Of a stretch of DNA of 64,000 bases, positions 46,334 to 58,203 are shown piece by piece. Numbering within the stretch: the first letter of the stretch is position 1; every line of letters begins with the position of its first letter. Origin of the DNA: Areca catechu (Eukaryota > Streptophyta > Magnoliopsida > Arecales > Arecaceae); assembly GCA_021397845.1 (NCBI GenBank), contig JAHSVC010000034.1, positions 2,728,001 through 2,792,000 on the forward strand, given 5' to 3'. A program made the translations under genes and the position numbers. A model generated the notes under the pieces. The model was not told the origin of the DNA and did not search any database. It saw only the letters and a program-made list of their open reading frames with translations.

Positions 46334-47465
46334 CCGAAGGCCACAAACTGATAGAATTAGGAGATGTATACATCTCCATGATCAAAAACTAGAAAAAAAT
46401 TATAGAAGAGAAGCTTCTACACACTAACCTTTTATAAAGCCAAATGCAAGCATGGTGAAAAACAAAGCAAAGTGAAAGAAACCACTCGATAGGAAGAACA
46501 TAAAGAAAAAGAAAAAAAAGGAGAGTATGAGAATACTTAAAGAAAAGGAAAAAGGATCGCTAGGAAAGCTCACCGGAGGTAAAGCGAACTCCTAGCAGCC
46601 CTATAGTAGAAAAGCAAACAACGAGAAGAATGATAGGGCCAAGCTTTTGTTAGGCAAAGGGTCCAGTATTTATAAACCTACCTGATGGTTTGGATTCTAT
46701 ATAAAGGAATCATGGCTGCTCAACACATGACATGTGGAAAACTGAGAATGGGTATGTTGAAATTACATGGATTGGTATATCTAAAGTCCAGACTATCATT
46801 ATCTCTTCAGCTTCCATTGTAGGTAGGCACTCGATTCAATCTTGAGAGCCATACTTCCCTAGAATAATGTGAAGTATTTAAGGTTCTTCGATTTTTATGA
46901 AAGCCATCATGAAGCATCTTCTCGAATGTCATGTCTCATCAAAAGAGACATACCATTTCATCCCAAATTGATCGACCTTTAGCATTAAGTAACTTTCTAT
47001 CTTTATACAACACACCAACACCCAACAGGAACCAAAGAAAGAAAGAGAGCTGTGCTTCCTTAGAATAATGTGAAGCATTTAAGGTTCTTCAATTTTTTAT
47101 GAAAGCTATCATGAAGCATCTTCTCGAATGTCATGTCTCATCAAAAGAGCCATACCATTTCATCCCAAATCGATCGGCCTTTAGCATTAACTTTCTAACT
47201 TTATACAATCCTTGATACCCAACAGGCAACTGAAGATATCGAAAAACTCAAGAAAGAGAGAGGTAACTAAGTAAGAGAAAAATTGAAGTATCCATCTCAA
47301 GAAACGAAGTACTAATTTTATTAAATCTGGCAAAAGTACAAAAACCAAGCAACCTATTGCTTGCATGTTACATTGGCCCTTGGCTTGTGATGGTGAGATT
47401 GGCCGTTAAAGGTTGCTCTTTGACAAGGATACTTGGAGCAGCTACACTTTATCTAGGGGAAGCAT
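46334..47465 (+). other. Element F internal sequence with a 200-bp duplication
   Basis: No gene is seen. 46844-47044 and 47045-47261 are diverged direct copies (shared AGAATAATGTGAAG, AGCATCTTCTCGAATGTC and ACCCAACAGG). Confidence 0.6.
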
Positions 47466-48414
47466 CTAGATCACAAGAACTTTGCACTCTTCAAACTCGA
47501 TTTTGTACACCTTCTTGATATGACCAAACTGGATGCTCATGGCACTTTTGTGGATCTTAATCATGGACAGGTCCTTCTCCAACCTTAAAATTTCTTTACC
47601 ATGAAGATGGTTACTTTTTCTTAATTCTTTGATTGTAGCCTTAGTGAATTTTAATTGACCCTTCACAGTCAGAATGTCCTCCATATCCATAGCTTGATGC
47701 CCCTAAATCCATTAGAACACCACCACATTCCTTTCTTTCTCTTCTTGCAATGATCCTTTAAAAAATTGGGCTTCGGCTAAGGCCTCATCCCAAACCCACT
47801 CAACCCATTGATTCATTTCTATAATCTCATCGGAGAGGCCTCTACTTTTGAGATGATCACGAGATTTGCAAAGTTCATTTCATAGCCATTCATTTTGGTC
47901 TTGAGTTAAGTTCCTACCAAAACCAATTTATTTAGGAGTTATCTTGTGCCCTTATCTCTTTCATCTCAGTCTGGTATTCTCTTTTCACCTTTGCAATGTT
48001 GGCTTCGGCCTCCATAGTGGCATGAGCCTCCTTTTTGTGAGCCTCAGTCATCCTTAGGTGCATGTCCCTAAGTTTTATCATCGAGCGAACATCACCATGC
48101 AAGAGAGCATCGACTTGTTCCTTTTGATCCCAAAATTTTTGCTCCACCTTAGATGTGCAAGCCAAAGCCTCACACAACTCTTTCTCAACTTCTATAAGTT
48201 TTTGTTTCGTTATTGTGGTTCCCTTTTCCGTAGCTTCAATAGACTCCATAAGAAAATATGTGTCGGGCCAACTGAAAAACAATGTTACCATTAACATTAG
48301 AGAACTATACTTAAAGGCAAGAGATATCTTTTCTTTCTCATACCTGAACTGTTGTTTCAAGAATTCCCTATTTGTATGATGAAAGATTTGAAGCTTGCCT
48401 TGCTTGAATGTCAA
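47466..48414 (-). pseudogene. Second antisense coiled-coil coding remnant in element F
   Basis: A 160-codon open stretch (47932-48414) and a 74-codon one (47466-47690) on the minus strand are rich in Glu, Lys, Ala and Met with heptad-like spacing (KLIEVEKELCEALACTSKVE, KLRDMHLRMTEAHKKEAHA). I recognise no enzyme motif. It may be another part of the antisense ORF or belong to a different insertion. Confidence 0.35.
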
Positions 48415-48987
48415 CAGGCATTGTCAAAGACTTCATCAACTTTGCAGCCTTCTTAAAGCCACTCGATGGGTGCACATAGGGGGTATCGGGAACCGGCACC
48501 TCCTGCCTCCCCTTCGTTAGAGAAGTCTCGGTGCAGTTGCCAATTGGCCCTATTGGGAGAGTGTGTGGTCTCTAACATTTCTTAACAATTGCTCGAACCA
48601 TCTAGACTTTGGTAAAATCCATTTATATAAAAATTCTTTTGCTAGAAGCTTGCTAGCTAGCTAGAAATTGCTTATCACCAAAAATTGCCTTATCATCAAA
48701 AACTGCCCACCTCCCATATGAAACCCTTCTAGGTGTAATGGTGAAACGATGAAGGGACCTTTGAAATTTTCTATTTATAAAGGAAAATATCATTAATAAG
48801 GTGCATCTCTCAAGGAAGATCATAAATAGACACTCAAAAACATCGCTCCATGCTAAATTCGATCCTTCACCCTGATTTGGTAACCCTTGAATAGGATTTA
48901 TGTACTCTTCATCCCATCTACTTTGTGTCTGGTCTAAAGAGTAGAAGGCAACTAATGAGAGGTGAGACACTCCTATCCTAGGTGTCT

Positions 48988-49886
48988 TGAAGGTATGCTA
49001 GCCGAACTCTAAGAACTGATCTGGTCCCAACAATTCCCCCTTGCAAAACTAAGATGAGTCACATAATAAGTAGTGCTATTTGAGACCAGTTGTTGGCCCT
49101 GGATGGAGAAGAATACTACCATTGATTTCCATGGGCAAAGATGTACACTAAAGGTTAAAGGGTTTATTAAGATGTTCCTCAAATAATAGATAGAACAATA
49201 CCAGTTATATGAACTTCAAGAGAACATTACCCGACCCCCATGAGTTGATCTTTGCCTACAGCCATTAGGATAATCATGCCTCAGACCTTGGCCCCTGGCT
49301 CTAGTACAAAGGTCAGGTATGAGCCCCACCTTACCATTCAAAGGGAGAAGTGAGTGACCCTTCCTATGCTATACAAGATGACCCTGGTGAGAACTATCTT
49401 ACACTAACCCTAGACACTTAGGAATGAGATCAAGCAGCCATAATCTGAAATCCTTGATGAATCTCCTCCATAAAGAAGGATGTGACTTATTCCAGGAAAC
49501 TATCCAAATTCTCATTAATAAGAAGTGGCTGGATATGTAGATAAGACAAAGTCTCATTATTAAGAAAACAAGTAAGCAGCATGGCTTTCCACCTAGTCTT
49601 CTGACAAGGATTTGATAGCCGATCAGATTCCACAAACCTATCAAAAATTATGATATTTCTATAAAACCCTCACTATCCCGCTAATAAAGGGGGCTTTGAG
49701 AGCTCCTAAGGTAGGTTCTTTCTTGACATCTCCTCTCCCGCTCTATTTCTCCCCTTTCACTATTGTTTGATATGGACTTGAGCATCGGAGTGCCTTCATT
49801 AGAGCTACCTCTAGTTAGATTTTTTTGTAAGTATAGCCCATGAGCATCACCTCCTCCAGCAAATCCTAGAGGTGGGATAGATTTCA
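48988..49886 (+). repeat. 3' LTR-like copy of element F
   Basis: Diverged partner of 33093-33985. Similarity runs on past CTCCAGCA into GGTGGG..AGATTTCA, which may be PBS-region sequence, so this copy could also be a 5' LTR of a lost second element. Confidence 0.65.
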
Positions 49887-49929
49887 GCACCAACACCTAG
49901 GGTGATTCTTCTCCTCATCCCCATGGCCT

Positions 49930-50480
49930 CATGGAAGCTTTGCTAATGTCTTTAACATTGAAGAGTTTTAGCTTCTTTCAAGTTTTCTTGTGGAGACCTC
50001 TAACATACTTCATGAAACTGCATAATCATGGATAAAGATTTAAGTGATTATAATCCTAGATGGATTGATCATACTTCTACAGTAAGTAGTACCACTTAAT
50101 CTACTAATCCTCATCATGGCTAATTAGATAAAATTGCTTCTTAATTAGGTCCTTGAATTTATTCTATATCATATTAGAAATATCACCATTTCTCATATAT
50201 AAATTTCACTAGATAGAATACTACTAGAAAGTTTGAGATAAGCAAAAGCTATCTTTTGATACTAGAACATCCACAAAAAGTAAAGTATGCCTCTAACTAG
50301 TTCAACTAGTTATCTTATTTTTCTATATCAACAGTCCCATAATATATGGTGATCTAAATTTAAGCTTCAACTTTGAATAGTTGAAGAAAGATTTTGCATA
50401 CCTATAAGATGTCATTCTCCTTATTGGATGTAGGATCTTTATCTTCAAACATTAGGAACAAATCATAACAGGAGTTACAA
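49930..50480 (-). pseudogene. gag: Ty3/gypsy gag relic, minus strand
   Basis: Read on the minus strand through stops: KFKDLIKKQFYLISHDED, then IKWYYL and KYDQSI.DYN (about 50055-50165). This is the LK.QFYP...ED...W...RQ...SV..Y pattern of gypsy gag in chromovirus-like elements. A PBS-like sequence lies about 230 bp upstream in the same orientation. Confidence 0.45.
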
Positions 50481-50715
50481 GTGCTTGTGCAAATATATTA
50501 CTAATCTGATGATGATCTTAGTAAGTTGAGTATTATTTTCCTCTAGTTGTGTAACATGTACCTTAATCTCATCATTCATCAAGGAAGAAACTAGCAACCA
50601 TACTTGCTTTTAACTTTTAATATATTTAAAGTATAAATAGCCCTTCTTCTAGTTACTTGTCTTTCTCATGCATTTGGACTATGAACTAAAGCTCCTATAG
50701 ATATAGACGATTGAT

Positions 50716-50727
50716 GCTCTAAAACCA
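50716..50727 (-). other. PBS-like relic, minus strand
   Basis: GCTCTAAAACCA on the plus strand is the complement of the initiator tRNA-Met site with two changes in twelve. Its position upstream of the gag relic fits a minus-strand element whose 5' LTR would lie to the right. Confidence 0.35.
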
Positions 50728-52439
50728 ACTTACTCTAAAAGATGTAGAGGACAGAAACTTTGATATAAACTTGATCCTATTAGAGAGAAGGAAGATTTTC
50801 TTTAACTCGAATGTCTCAAAGAAAAACTAGAAGAAGATGAAAGAATTTTAAAAATAGAGTTTAAGTCCCTTTTTTTTATATATTCTCCATCACTTATAAA
50901 TTAAGGTGCATTGTCTCTATTCATAATAATGAGGTCAGCTTTTGTATAATTTATATCGGACTCCTCTTCCTAATTTCTAGAAGGATGTCTACCCTTACAT
51001 AATTCAGATTATATCCATGTTCCTAGTTCTAGTAGAATCAAGTCTCTAAAAAAATAAAATGTACATCAACTTTGTCTTTTGTTACTCTATTTAATTTTTC
51101 ACATATTAAAAGATAACCTTTGGTCGAAGTCTTTCTTGAAAAGAAAAGTTTTAATTTGGCTATCCTATTTTGGGACTTAAATAATGAAATTTTAGCATAA
51201 TTCAATCCCTTAGGATTGGCTCAAAGTTGTAGATCTTGAAAAAATACTTGATTTTTTAAAAAAATCTAAATCAGGTGTTATATGACCAAGTTATAATCTT
51301 CTGAAGCTTGGCACATGATTAGACTTCTTGATTAGATGAATCTCTTGGATCCTATTCAATCCTACTCATAGTGACTAAAATGGTCTATAATGAGATAGTG
51401 ATCCTCTTGGATAAATTAATCATGCCCTAGCCCAAAAATAAAAGTTCAAGGATATCACATAGTTAGAGGAGGGCATGGCAACTATCACATAATTAGAGGA
51501 ATTGACCCTAAAAGTATGCAAAGCTTTCCACCTATTAATGAATTTAACATAATTTAATAATAATTTAATTCACATATAGGTAGTGGTAAATATTAGAATA
51601 GCTAAACTCCCAAAATAAAATATTACATACATTCAAATGGATTACCGAAAGTCAAAAAAATAGTATTTAACCAAATTTATTACAACAACTTCTAATATAT
51701 AACATAGTTATATATATATATTCTTCAAGGGGCAAAATAGGTCTAGTCTACAATACAGAATCAATCTTGGCTTTATTTTAAGTCTCTAGATATGAAAGAG
51801 ATAAGTAAAGCAATCAACTCAACAAATGTAAGTAATTTACTTTATCTAACTAAATCAACAAAAATCAAAGAAATTCTATTCAACAAATTCAGTTAATGTA
51901 ATAATACATTTTACATACAATCCAAATTTTAAATTCAGATTTGTGCTTATATTCAATGTCTAGAACACCATGTTATTTCCTTATGATAAGGCAAAAATTA
52001 TCCATATTTTTATAAATATTGAAAGATTTTAGAAAAACTAGATGTATGTATGTACGTGTGTGTGCATGTGTTTGCACTATATCTTGAACATTCACCATGA
52101 GACACATTAAAGGAGTCAGTAATGTGTGCCAATAGGAGTTGGTCCATGAACAGTGTTATAGAAGAGGACGATATGTTCAGCTTATTAAGATGCTAAGGTA
52201 GCCACTTATTTGAATTGGTCAAAATGAGGCTAAGAAGGACTCGAGAAAGATATCAATCTAATGAAAATCATTTTAGAAGGTAGACTAAGAATGATCATTA
52301 CCGGAAAAATTGAAGTCAAATACTTAAGCTATAGTATTAATTATATTTTAAGGACATTGGTGGGAGAATGGGAAGGACTTGTCTTAAATTCAAAACTTGA
52401 GCTAATAACTCCCGTAAGGAGTGGATTAGTGGCTATAAT
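50728..52439. other. AT-rich relic sequence, no gene seen
   Basis: Heavily AT-rich with no credible ORF; possibly a decayed LTR of the minus-strand gypsy relic. A TATATATATA run lies near 51711. Confidence 0.4.
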
Positions 52440-52612
52440 TAGGGTTGGAAGTGGGCTAGGCTAGATCGGGCCACACCCCTACCCGAGCCCGGCCCGAAAA
52501 AAATTTTAGACTTTGAGCTGGGCTTAGGCTCAAATTTTTTTTAAAACATTAAGCCCGAGCCAGACCCGAGCCCGATGGGCTGGCCCGAACCGAAGTGGCC
52601 CACGATCAGCGA
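52440..52612 (+). mobile_element. hAT-like transposon terminus (fragment)
   Basis: TAGGGTTGGAAGTGGGCT followed by many GGCCCG, GCCCGA and CGGGCC motifs is the form of a plant hAT terminal inverted repeat with its GC-rich subterminal region. A clear opposite end and an 8-bp duplication were not found. Confidence 0.45.
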
Positions 52613-52622
52613 AATGATAGAA

Positions 52623-52625
52623 CCC

Positions 52626-52656
<31 letters not shown>

Positions 52657-52659
52657 AAA
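52623..52659 (+). repeat. Homopolymer pair C24-A13
   Basis: Twenty-four C residues run directly into thirteen A residues. On the minus strand this is T13-G24, a potential G-quadruplex. Exact length is likely to be unreliable in sequencing. Confidence 0.85.
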
Positions 52660-52714
52660 GGCTCTGGGTGTAACAGGGCATAGGGTACGGTCACCAGAGC
52701 GAGAAGGGAGATCA

Positions 52715-54640
52715 TGTGGGAATAGTATCTCAAAGCCAATCATCTAGGGTGTAGATGGTTGTGCTATTTTGTAATTGTATATGAATTCTTTATATGAAAA
52801 AAAGTTATTCTTTTGGCTATTCATCACATGTGTATTTTCTTGAAAATAACTCTTGTATGTTGGAGTCCTTAGAACTACATTATATTTGATACAGAGAGGA
52901 TGTATCAAGTAGTTCTTAAATTGGTTCACAACCAAAGGATACATTGTTATAGGACAACGTTGTATCAAGTGTAGGTTGTTGTATGTCACATTGGTTGGTT
53001 GTCCTCTTAACCAAGGAGTGTAGAGACACTGATATGATATATAGGTGAAATGTATGACGTTGTATTGAACATGACCATCTGTGGAGCTCCCTTCTACCAA
53101 AGGGTTGCTCGTGAAGGGATATGGGTATATATGTCCCTCAGACCTGAGGTCACCATGGTAGCTTGCAAGCAACTCACTGTACTTTGGTACCGGACTACCT
53201 GAATTTCTAATCTAGTGATGGAAGGTTTGTGGATACAATCAAGTACTTATGGAGTAATGGTGGATCAAGATGGGATTGACCTCTCCAAATGGTTTGGAGT
53301 GAATGACTCACTATGTCTCAATTTAGCAAAACCTTGGCCAGGGTAGTTCTTGTTGGGAGTCACATAATTTGTAAGGTTGAGACACGATTTAGATGTACTA
53401 AATTAGGGTTGGTAGTCAAACACTAGGTCATAATGAGCATTATGAGGTCAAAGGGATGAATTATGCGGTAACCATATGCCAGAGGTTCTAGAGAGTTGCT
53501 CTGCATCATTGACCTATTTAGAAGTCGGATATCATTACTAGATGATCACTTTAATTGGTACTGGAAACATTCCAGTGCTACTGGCTTAGTGTTTGAACCT
53601 ATGGGATCACACATCATAGGGATTTCTACTTGATCTAAAGGATAATCGATGATTAAGAATCGTTTGGCATCACTATGGGGTCAATATGATTGACCATGAC
53701 CTAAATGTCGACACTTTCATAAGTCGACACTTGGCTGTGATGAGGATTTTTCACTAATTTGATTAGTGAATTTTTGGAGGACTTATTTGCAATATGTTTG
53801 CAATCTGATGGGTCAAGCCAAATGTGATTTGGCTTAGGATCAAATTAGATTTGATTTGTCATGCTCACTTTCCTTTAAAAGATTCAAATTTGAATTTTGA
53901 ATTCAAATTTCAAATCTTGGTTGAAATTGGCTCCAAGGTTTTTATGGAATGCATTATTTATGATACATAGTTTCTTCCATATAAACCTAGAGCTAATTTG
54001 GTTCAATCCTTAACCCTCTCCCCAATCACTCCTCCTTTCATATCTCTCTCCCTCTTTGCTGCTACTATAAATAGGTGTCTTTGTTGGGGCAGCAAAGGGA
54101 GTTGAGGTTGACTTTTGCTGGGCTTTCTAAGAGAGGGAGGGAAGGTAACCTTAGAGTGGGTTTTGAGAGGATTTGGGTTTGGGTGTGAGCCTACCTAGCA
54201 ATCAAGCTAGGGTTTGGAAAGAAAGGGTTAGTTGGGAAGGGTTCCAATTCTACTTCTCTCCATTGTCCTCCAACCAGATTTTCATGGTGGCTTCAAGAAA
54301 GTCTTGCAGGTCCAAGAAAGGAAAAGTTCAGCCTCGAGGATCCTGAGGAGCTAGCACTCCAAGGGAGTTGATTGGGATGGAGCCTTGGTGTGAACTTCTC
54401 GTAGAGGCCAGACATTTGTGTGGCTCAGCGGCTCTTCATCACCTGTATCCAAAGGTAAAGGTAACGTACCCTTTCCTTTTCTTTTCTCTTGATATCTCTA
54501 CATGCACTTTTATTATGTCGGTTCCTGTTGCAGGCAGATTGGTTGATCAACCTTATCGATCTACCAAGTCTTTCACTATGTTGTATTTTAAAATAGTTTT
54601 AAAATATAGTCTGTCTACTGGCTATGCCTTTTAAACTTCA
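52715..54640 (+). repeat. 5' LTR of element I, diverged relative of C, plus orientation
   Basis: Starts TGTGGGAA...CAAAGCCAATC, matching the C LTR start, and tracks the C LTR through several segments (AGAGGATGTATC, GGTTGTCCTCTT, ACCTGAGGTCA, GCTTGCAAGCAACTC). It ends ACTTCA before a decayed PBS. The minus-strand ORF at 52744-53172 is a chance frame in this LTR. Confidence 0.75.
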
Positions 54641-54660
54641 TTAGTATTAGAGTTAGGTTG
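54641..54660 (+). other. Decayed primer binding site of element I
   Basis: TTAGTATTAGAGTTAGG against the expected TTGGTATCAGAGCCAGG: all changes are G to A or C to T, as expected from cytosine deamination in methylated DNA. Confidence 0.6.
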
Positions 54661-55822
54661 CTATAGCATAATAATAGTAGCATGTTAAGATATCATTAGC
54701 TTTCCTCACAAAGTACTTGGATTAAGGTAGATTCATCATGGCCATCCGGTCTTAAGAGAGAAGTATGGTTTGAAGGCCATCACTTCCTATTTAATGGGAT
54801 TCTCCTACGGCGTGTAGGGGTGCCGCTGCATCATGACCTTATGAAGAAGAAAGTGAGGGATTTGATAGGTTAAAATAGTTTTAATCTATGGATGTTTGAT
54901 CTAAAAATTTTGAATAGTTCAAGTAAAATGCATGAATTTGAAGTCATTATTTTCTACCCAAGCAGATGAGTCGACTCGACCCCTGCTCGAGCTGACTCAT
55001 TTCTATAAATAGAACAGTCTGTCGATTCTATGTTCTGGATGAGCCAACACGACCCCCTCAAGCCAACTCATCTTTGTAGACAAAACAATCTGTCAGTTTT
55101 TAGTCTGGATGAGCCGACTCAAATTCTGCATGAGTCGACTCGACCAAAAAACCCTGAAATAATGAATTCAAATTCTATATGCTTGTAAAATTATTTTACA
55201 ATATAAATTGAAATTATTTTAATTTATAAAGATTATTGAACTTAATTAAGAATTAAGTTACCTTGAATGACAAAGTGATCTAGGAAATGATTCAAAGACT
55301 CTAAGTCATTTCAATAACCTTTAAGGATCAAGGGTTAGCTTCAATTAGGTCCTTAATTGGGTTAGACATAAGTTTATATGAATGAATTAAATAGAGAACT
55401 AATCTAATCAAATGTTGAGTTAGGATTTTTTTTCTATAGATATCTCTAATAGTTAGATTGATTAGTCTATAAATCTAAATGAACCTAATTTATGGCTTAG
55501 TGATCAGCCGAGTCTTTAAGCTAGTCAATCAACTATGATGAACCAATTGGTGTCTAAGATAAGTATGGCATTTAATCATGGTTCTATGGGGCTACCTCTT
55601 ACTTGGCCAACTTGGTTGGTGTCTAAGGCAAGACGGTTAATGGCGAAACCCATCCCATGATCTCACTTACATGGCCAATGTGGTCAATCAGAATTGATTG
55701 GGTAGCTCACTGACTCGTGTAACCCATGTTACCTAAGGTAATCAGTCTTGACTAATTTTAGGTGCCCATGGATCATTAGTTTCTGAAACCCTCTTTTATG
55801 ACTAATGTAGTCAGTGGGAGGT
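54661..55822 (+). other. Leader of element I, cut by element H
   Basis: No gene. About 55450-55820 matches the C leader (25950-26320) in reverse complement. A GTCGAC-type array lies at 54966-55145. The sequence stops at the H LTR. Confidence 0.6.
54966..55145 (+). repeat. GTCGAC-type array in the leader of element I
   Basis: Units GAGTCGACTCGAC, GAGCTGACTCAT, GAGCCAACACGAC, GAGCCGACTCAA and GAGTCGACTCGAC lie at irregular spacing, similar to those in LTR E although this is a different copia family. Confidence 0.65.
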
Positions 55823-56109
55823 TGTTGCCCAGTAAGCAACCCAAGAGGGAGGGTGAATTGGGTTTCTAAAAATTTCTTGCAAGAATGTGTGCCAATTCAA
55901 ATATCTAATCAAGTGCTAGTGTGAGGTGTAAGTGTATGCTCTTGAAAAGTATGCAGCGGAAATATAAATGCAAAAAATATAAGAGAGTAAAAAGAGCAAG
56001 ACAATCACAAACACAAGCCAAGTATAGTGGTTCGGTGCTTTCCAATGCACCTACATCTACTCCCCAAGGTCCACTTGGGAATTCACTATATTCTCCTATG
56101 ATTATAGGC

Positions 56110-56335
56110 GATTAGTTTTTCGGGCACACTAATCAAAATTCCTTTGGTTTTTACAAGGCTCACCAAAAGAAACCTTTTGGTTTTCAAAGGCTAACCAATA
56201 ATCTCCTTGATTTCAACTAGGTTTACCAAAATTCTCCTTGGTTTTCAAGTAAGCTAACCAAAACCTCATTGGTTTTCAACTAGGCTAACCAAAAACCTCC
56301 TTTGTTTTGTTCTTAGGCTCACCAAAAATCTTTAC
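56110..56335 (-). repeat. RNA hairpin array in the H LTR
   Basis: GATTAGT/ACTAATC (56110-56134) is followed by several TTGGT/ACCAA-type hairpins up to about 56330. On the minus strand the loops read (G/T)(A/T)GCC...AAA, as in families A and E. The unit repeats every 34-45 bp. Confidence 0.65.
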
Positions 56336-56632
56336 AACAAAGATATGAGTAAAGTAAAGCAACAAGAAAAGCTTTCTAATGTAAAGCTGATATCTCTTTG
56401 AAGCATGGAGTAGTTGCTTGTCTTGAACTTGATGAAGCCTCAATCAATGCTCAAAAGTGTTGGACTTGAATGCTTCTTGATAGCTTTGAATGCTTGGAGA
56501 CTTCTTTTTGCTTGAAGGTAGTTGCTCTCAATGAATGGGAGTGAATGCACTTGCTTTTCTCTTCTTTTCTTTTATTTTACTTGTTCTCTTCTTTCTTGTA
56601 TTTCTTGTTATATTTTCTTGAATTCAAATCAC

Positions 56633-56698
56633 TTAAATACCATCCCAAGGCCTTAAAGATGGTTTATGACCGTTAGACATGAAAAACTAGCCGTTAGA
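56633..56698 (-). promoter_or_regulatory. MSA motifs and TATA box in the H LTR
   Basis: Minus strand: TCTAACGGCTA (56698-56688) and TCTAACGGTCA (56677-56667), both perfect YCYAACGGYYA, then a 27-bp gap and TATTTAA (56639-56633). Confidence 0.65.
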
Positions 56699-56757
56699 AG
56701 ACAAGAGGCCAAGTTCTGCATTTGAAAAACTAGCCATTACTGTTCCCAGAACTCCAA

Positions 56758-57111
56758 GTGTCGACACTTCAAGTTGTGAGTCGATACTTAAGTCCCATGA
56801 GTCGACACCTGGTTCAGAAATTTTCATTGAAGCTCTCTGGAATTCTCAGGTGAGTCGATACTTCTTCAGGTGAGTCAACACTTGAGTCGACACTTGACAT
56901 CCATGAGTCGACACTTCAAGCAAGTCTTCAACTTCAGCATATTCTGTAAGAAATTTTCTCAAGCCTTGAGTCGATCCTTGAGTCGACACTTGAGTGGCAT
57001 GAGTCGATACTTCAGCCATGCCATCTGAAACTCTTTCTGCGTGCCAGTTTGAGTTGACACTTGCACTGCCATGAGTCGATACTTGAATTGTGAGTCGACA
57101 CTTCCTGAGAT
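56758..57111 (-). repeat. GTCGAC motif array in U3 of the H LTR
   Basis: About a dozen AAGTGTCGACTCA-type units (minus-strand reading); several have decayed to TATCGAC or GTTGAC. The array lies 120-470 bp upstream of the TATA box. Confidence 0.8.
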
Positions 57112-57370
57112 TTCTTCAAAAATCACTGAAACTCTGCTGAAACCTTTTTGTGCTGAACTCTTTAAATCCTTTCAAGCATTTCTCAAGTACTTAAGTCCAT
57201 TTATAACTGATCTTCATCCATAGAAATGGTTTCTTCATCATTTGACAAGCAATCCAATTTAGCTATTTTGATGAGTACCTTTTTCTATAAACACGCTTCA
57301 AGAAATATGTTAGTACTCAATTTATACTTAAGTATTTTGTTTATCATCAAAATCAATAATGGAGTCAACA

Positions 57371-57384
57371 ATCTTTCCCTTTTT
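57371..57384 (-). other. Polypurine tract of element H
   Basis: Minus strand AAAAAGGGAAAGAT beside the LTR start; less regular than in family A. Confidence 0.7.
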
Positions 57385-58203
57385 GATAATGACAAAACCT
57401 TTACGTATAATTCATATAATAAGCTCTTAAAAGAATTTTCAATTTGCATAAAGCTTATTGCATTTTGTATTATAGTAAAGAAAGGTAAGAGATAAAGTCT
57501 AAAAGTTCATTTGAATTGAATTAGAACTATAAGAGTATCAGAGTTAAAAATAATTTCATGTATCATGATACTCTAAATGAGTATCAAAGATAAAACATGC
57601 TTTAAGATATGAAATTCAGCATAGAGCAATAGTGAATGTAATCAAAAAGAATTTTTGAATAAAAGATTGAAGAGTATAAATACTCCCCCTCAAAAGATTA
57701 TTTAAATGACTGATTTTCAATGAGTTTTCATAACCAAAAAGCTGAATTTAAAGATTTTGCAAGAAATTTTAGCAAACTAATTTATACAAAGCAGCGAAGG
57801 AATGATTACTCCCCCTCACTCATTGCTCTTTTCTTTTTACATTCATTTTTCTTTCACACACAAATTGCTTTTCATTTTAATCTCATTGTTAACTTTATAT
57901 ATATCTCTTTTACTTTTCTCTCCTATCTATGTCTCTCTCTTTTTTTGTTTTTATCTCTCCCCCTTATTTCTCACTTAATTCTCCCTCTTTTTGTCATAAT
58001 TAAAAAAGTTAGAGCAGAGGGAAGGATGAAAACATCACTGAAATTTAGCAATATATTTCCAAAGATAAAACATTGATAAAGAAAAAGGATTTCATTCATT
58101 GAAGTACACTTCATACATTGATACAAGTAAAGATACAAAATAGTAAACAAACATAAATGCATACAAGAGTGCTGAAATATAAACTATCTAAACAAAGACT
58201 GTC
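57385..58203 (-). other. Noncoding region between env-like ORF and PPT of H
   Basis: No gene. On the minus strand it contains three further GGGGGAG purine runs (about 57682-57692, 57810-57820 and 57956-57965), as in the same part of family A. Confidence 0.6.

Larger units (their letters stand above)
33093..49886 (+). mobile_element. Degenerate Ty3/gypsy element F (Tat-like)
   Basis: A direct repeat of about 0.9 kb (33093-33985 and 48988-49886) frames gag and integrase remains in plus orientation and antisense coding remains in minus orientation. An antisense ORF downstream of pol is a Tat-group trait. Protease, RT and RNase H are missing. Element G sits inside. No clear target duplication was found, and the right LTR continues into PBS-like homology, so the outer ends are approximate. 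Confidence 0.65.
55823..57370 (-). repeat. 3' LTR of element H
   Basis: 1548 bp, TGTTGACTCC at its start and CAACA at its end (minus strand). It holds a GTCGAC array (56758-57111), two perfect MSA motifs, TATTTAA and a hairpin array, in the same order as in LTR1 and LTR2. Confidence 0.88.

Noticed and set aside
52744..53172. 142-codon ORF on the minus strand
   Set aside because: It lies antisense in the diverged C-type LTR of element I; no protein-like conservation is visible.
57720..58076. 118-codon hydrophobic ORF on the plus strand
   Set aside because: It arises from a T/C-rich noncoding stretch of H opposite its purine-rich 3' region; composition explains the apparent membrane segments.
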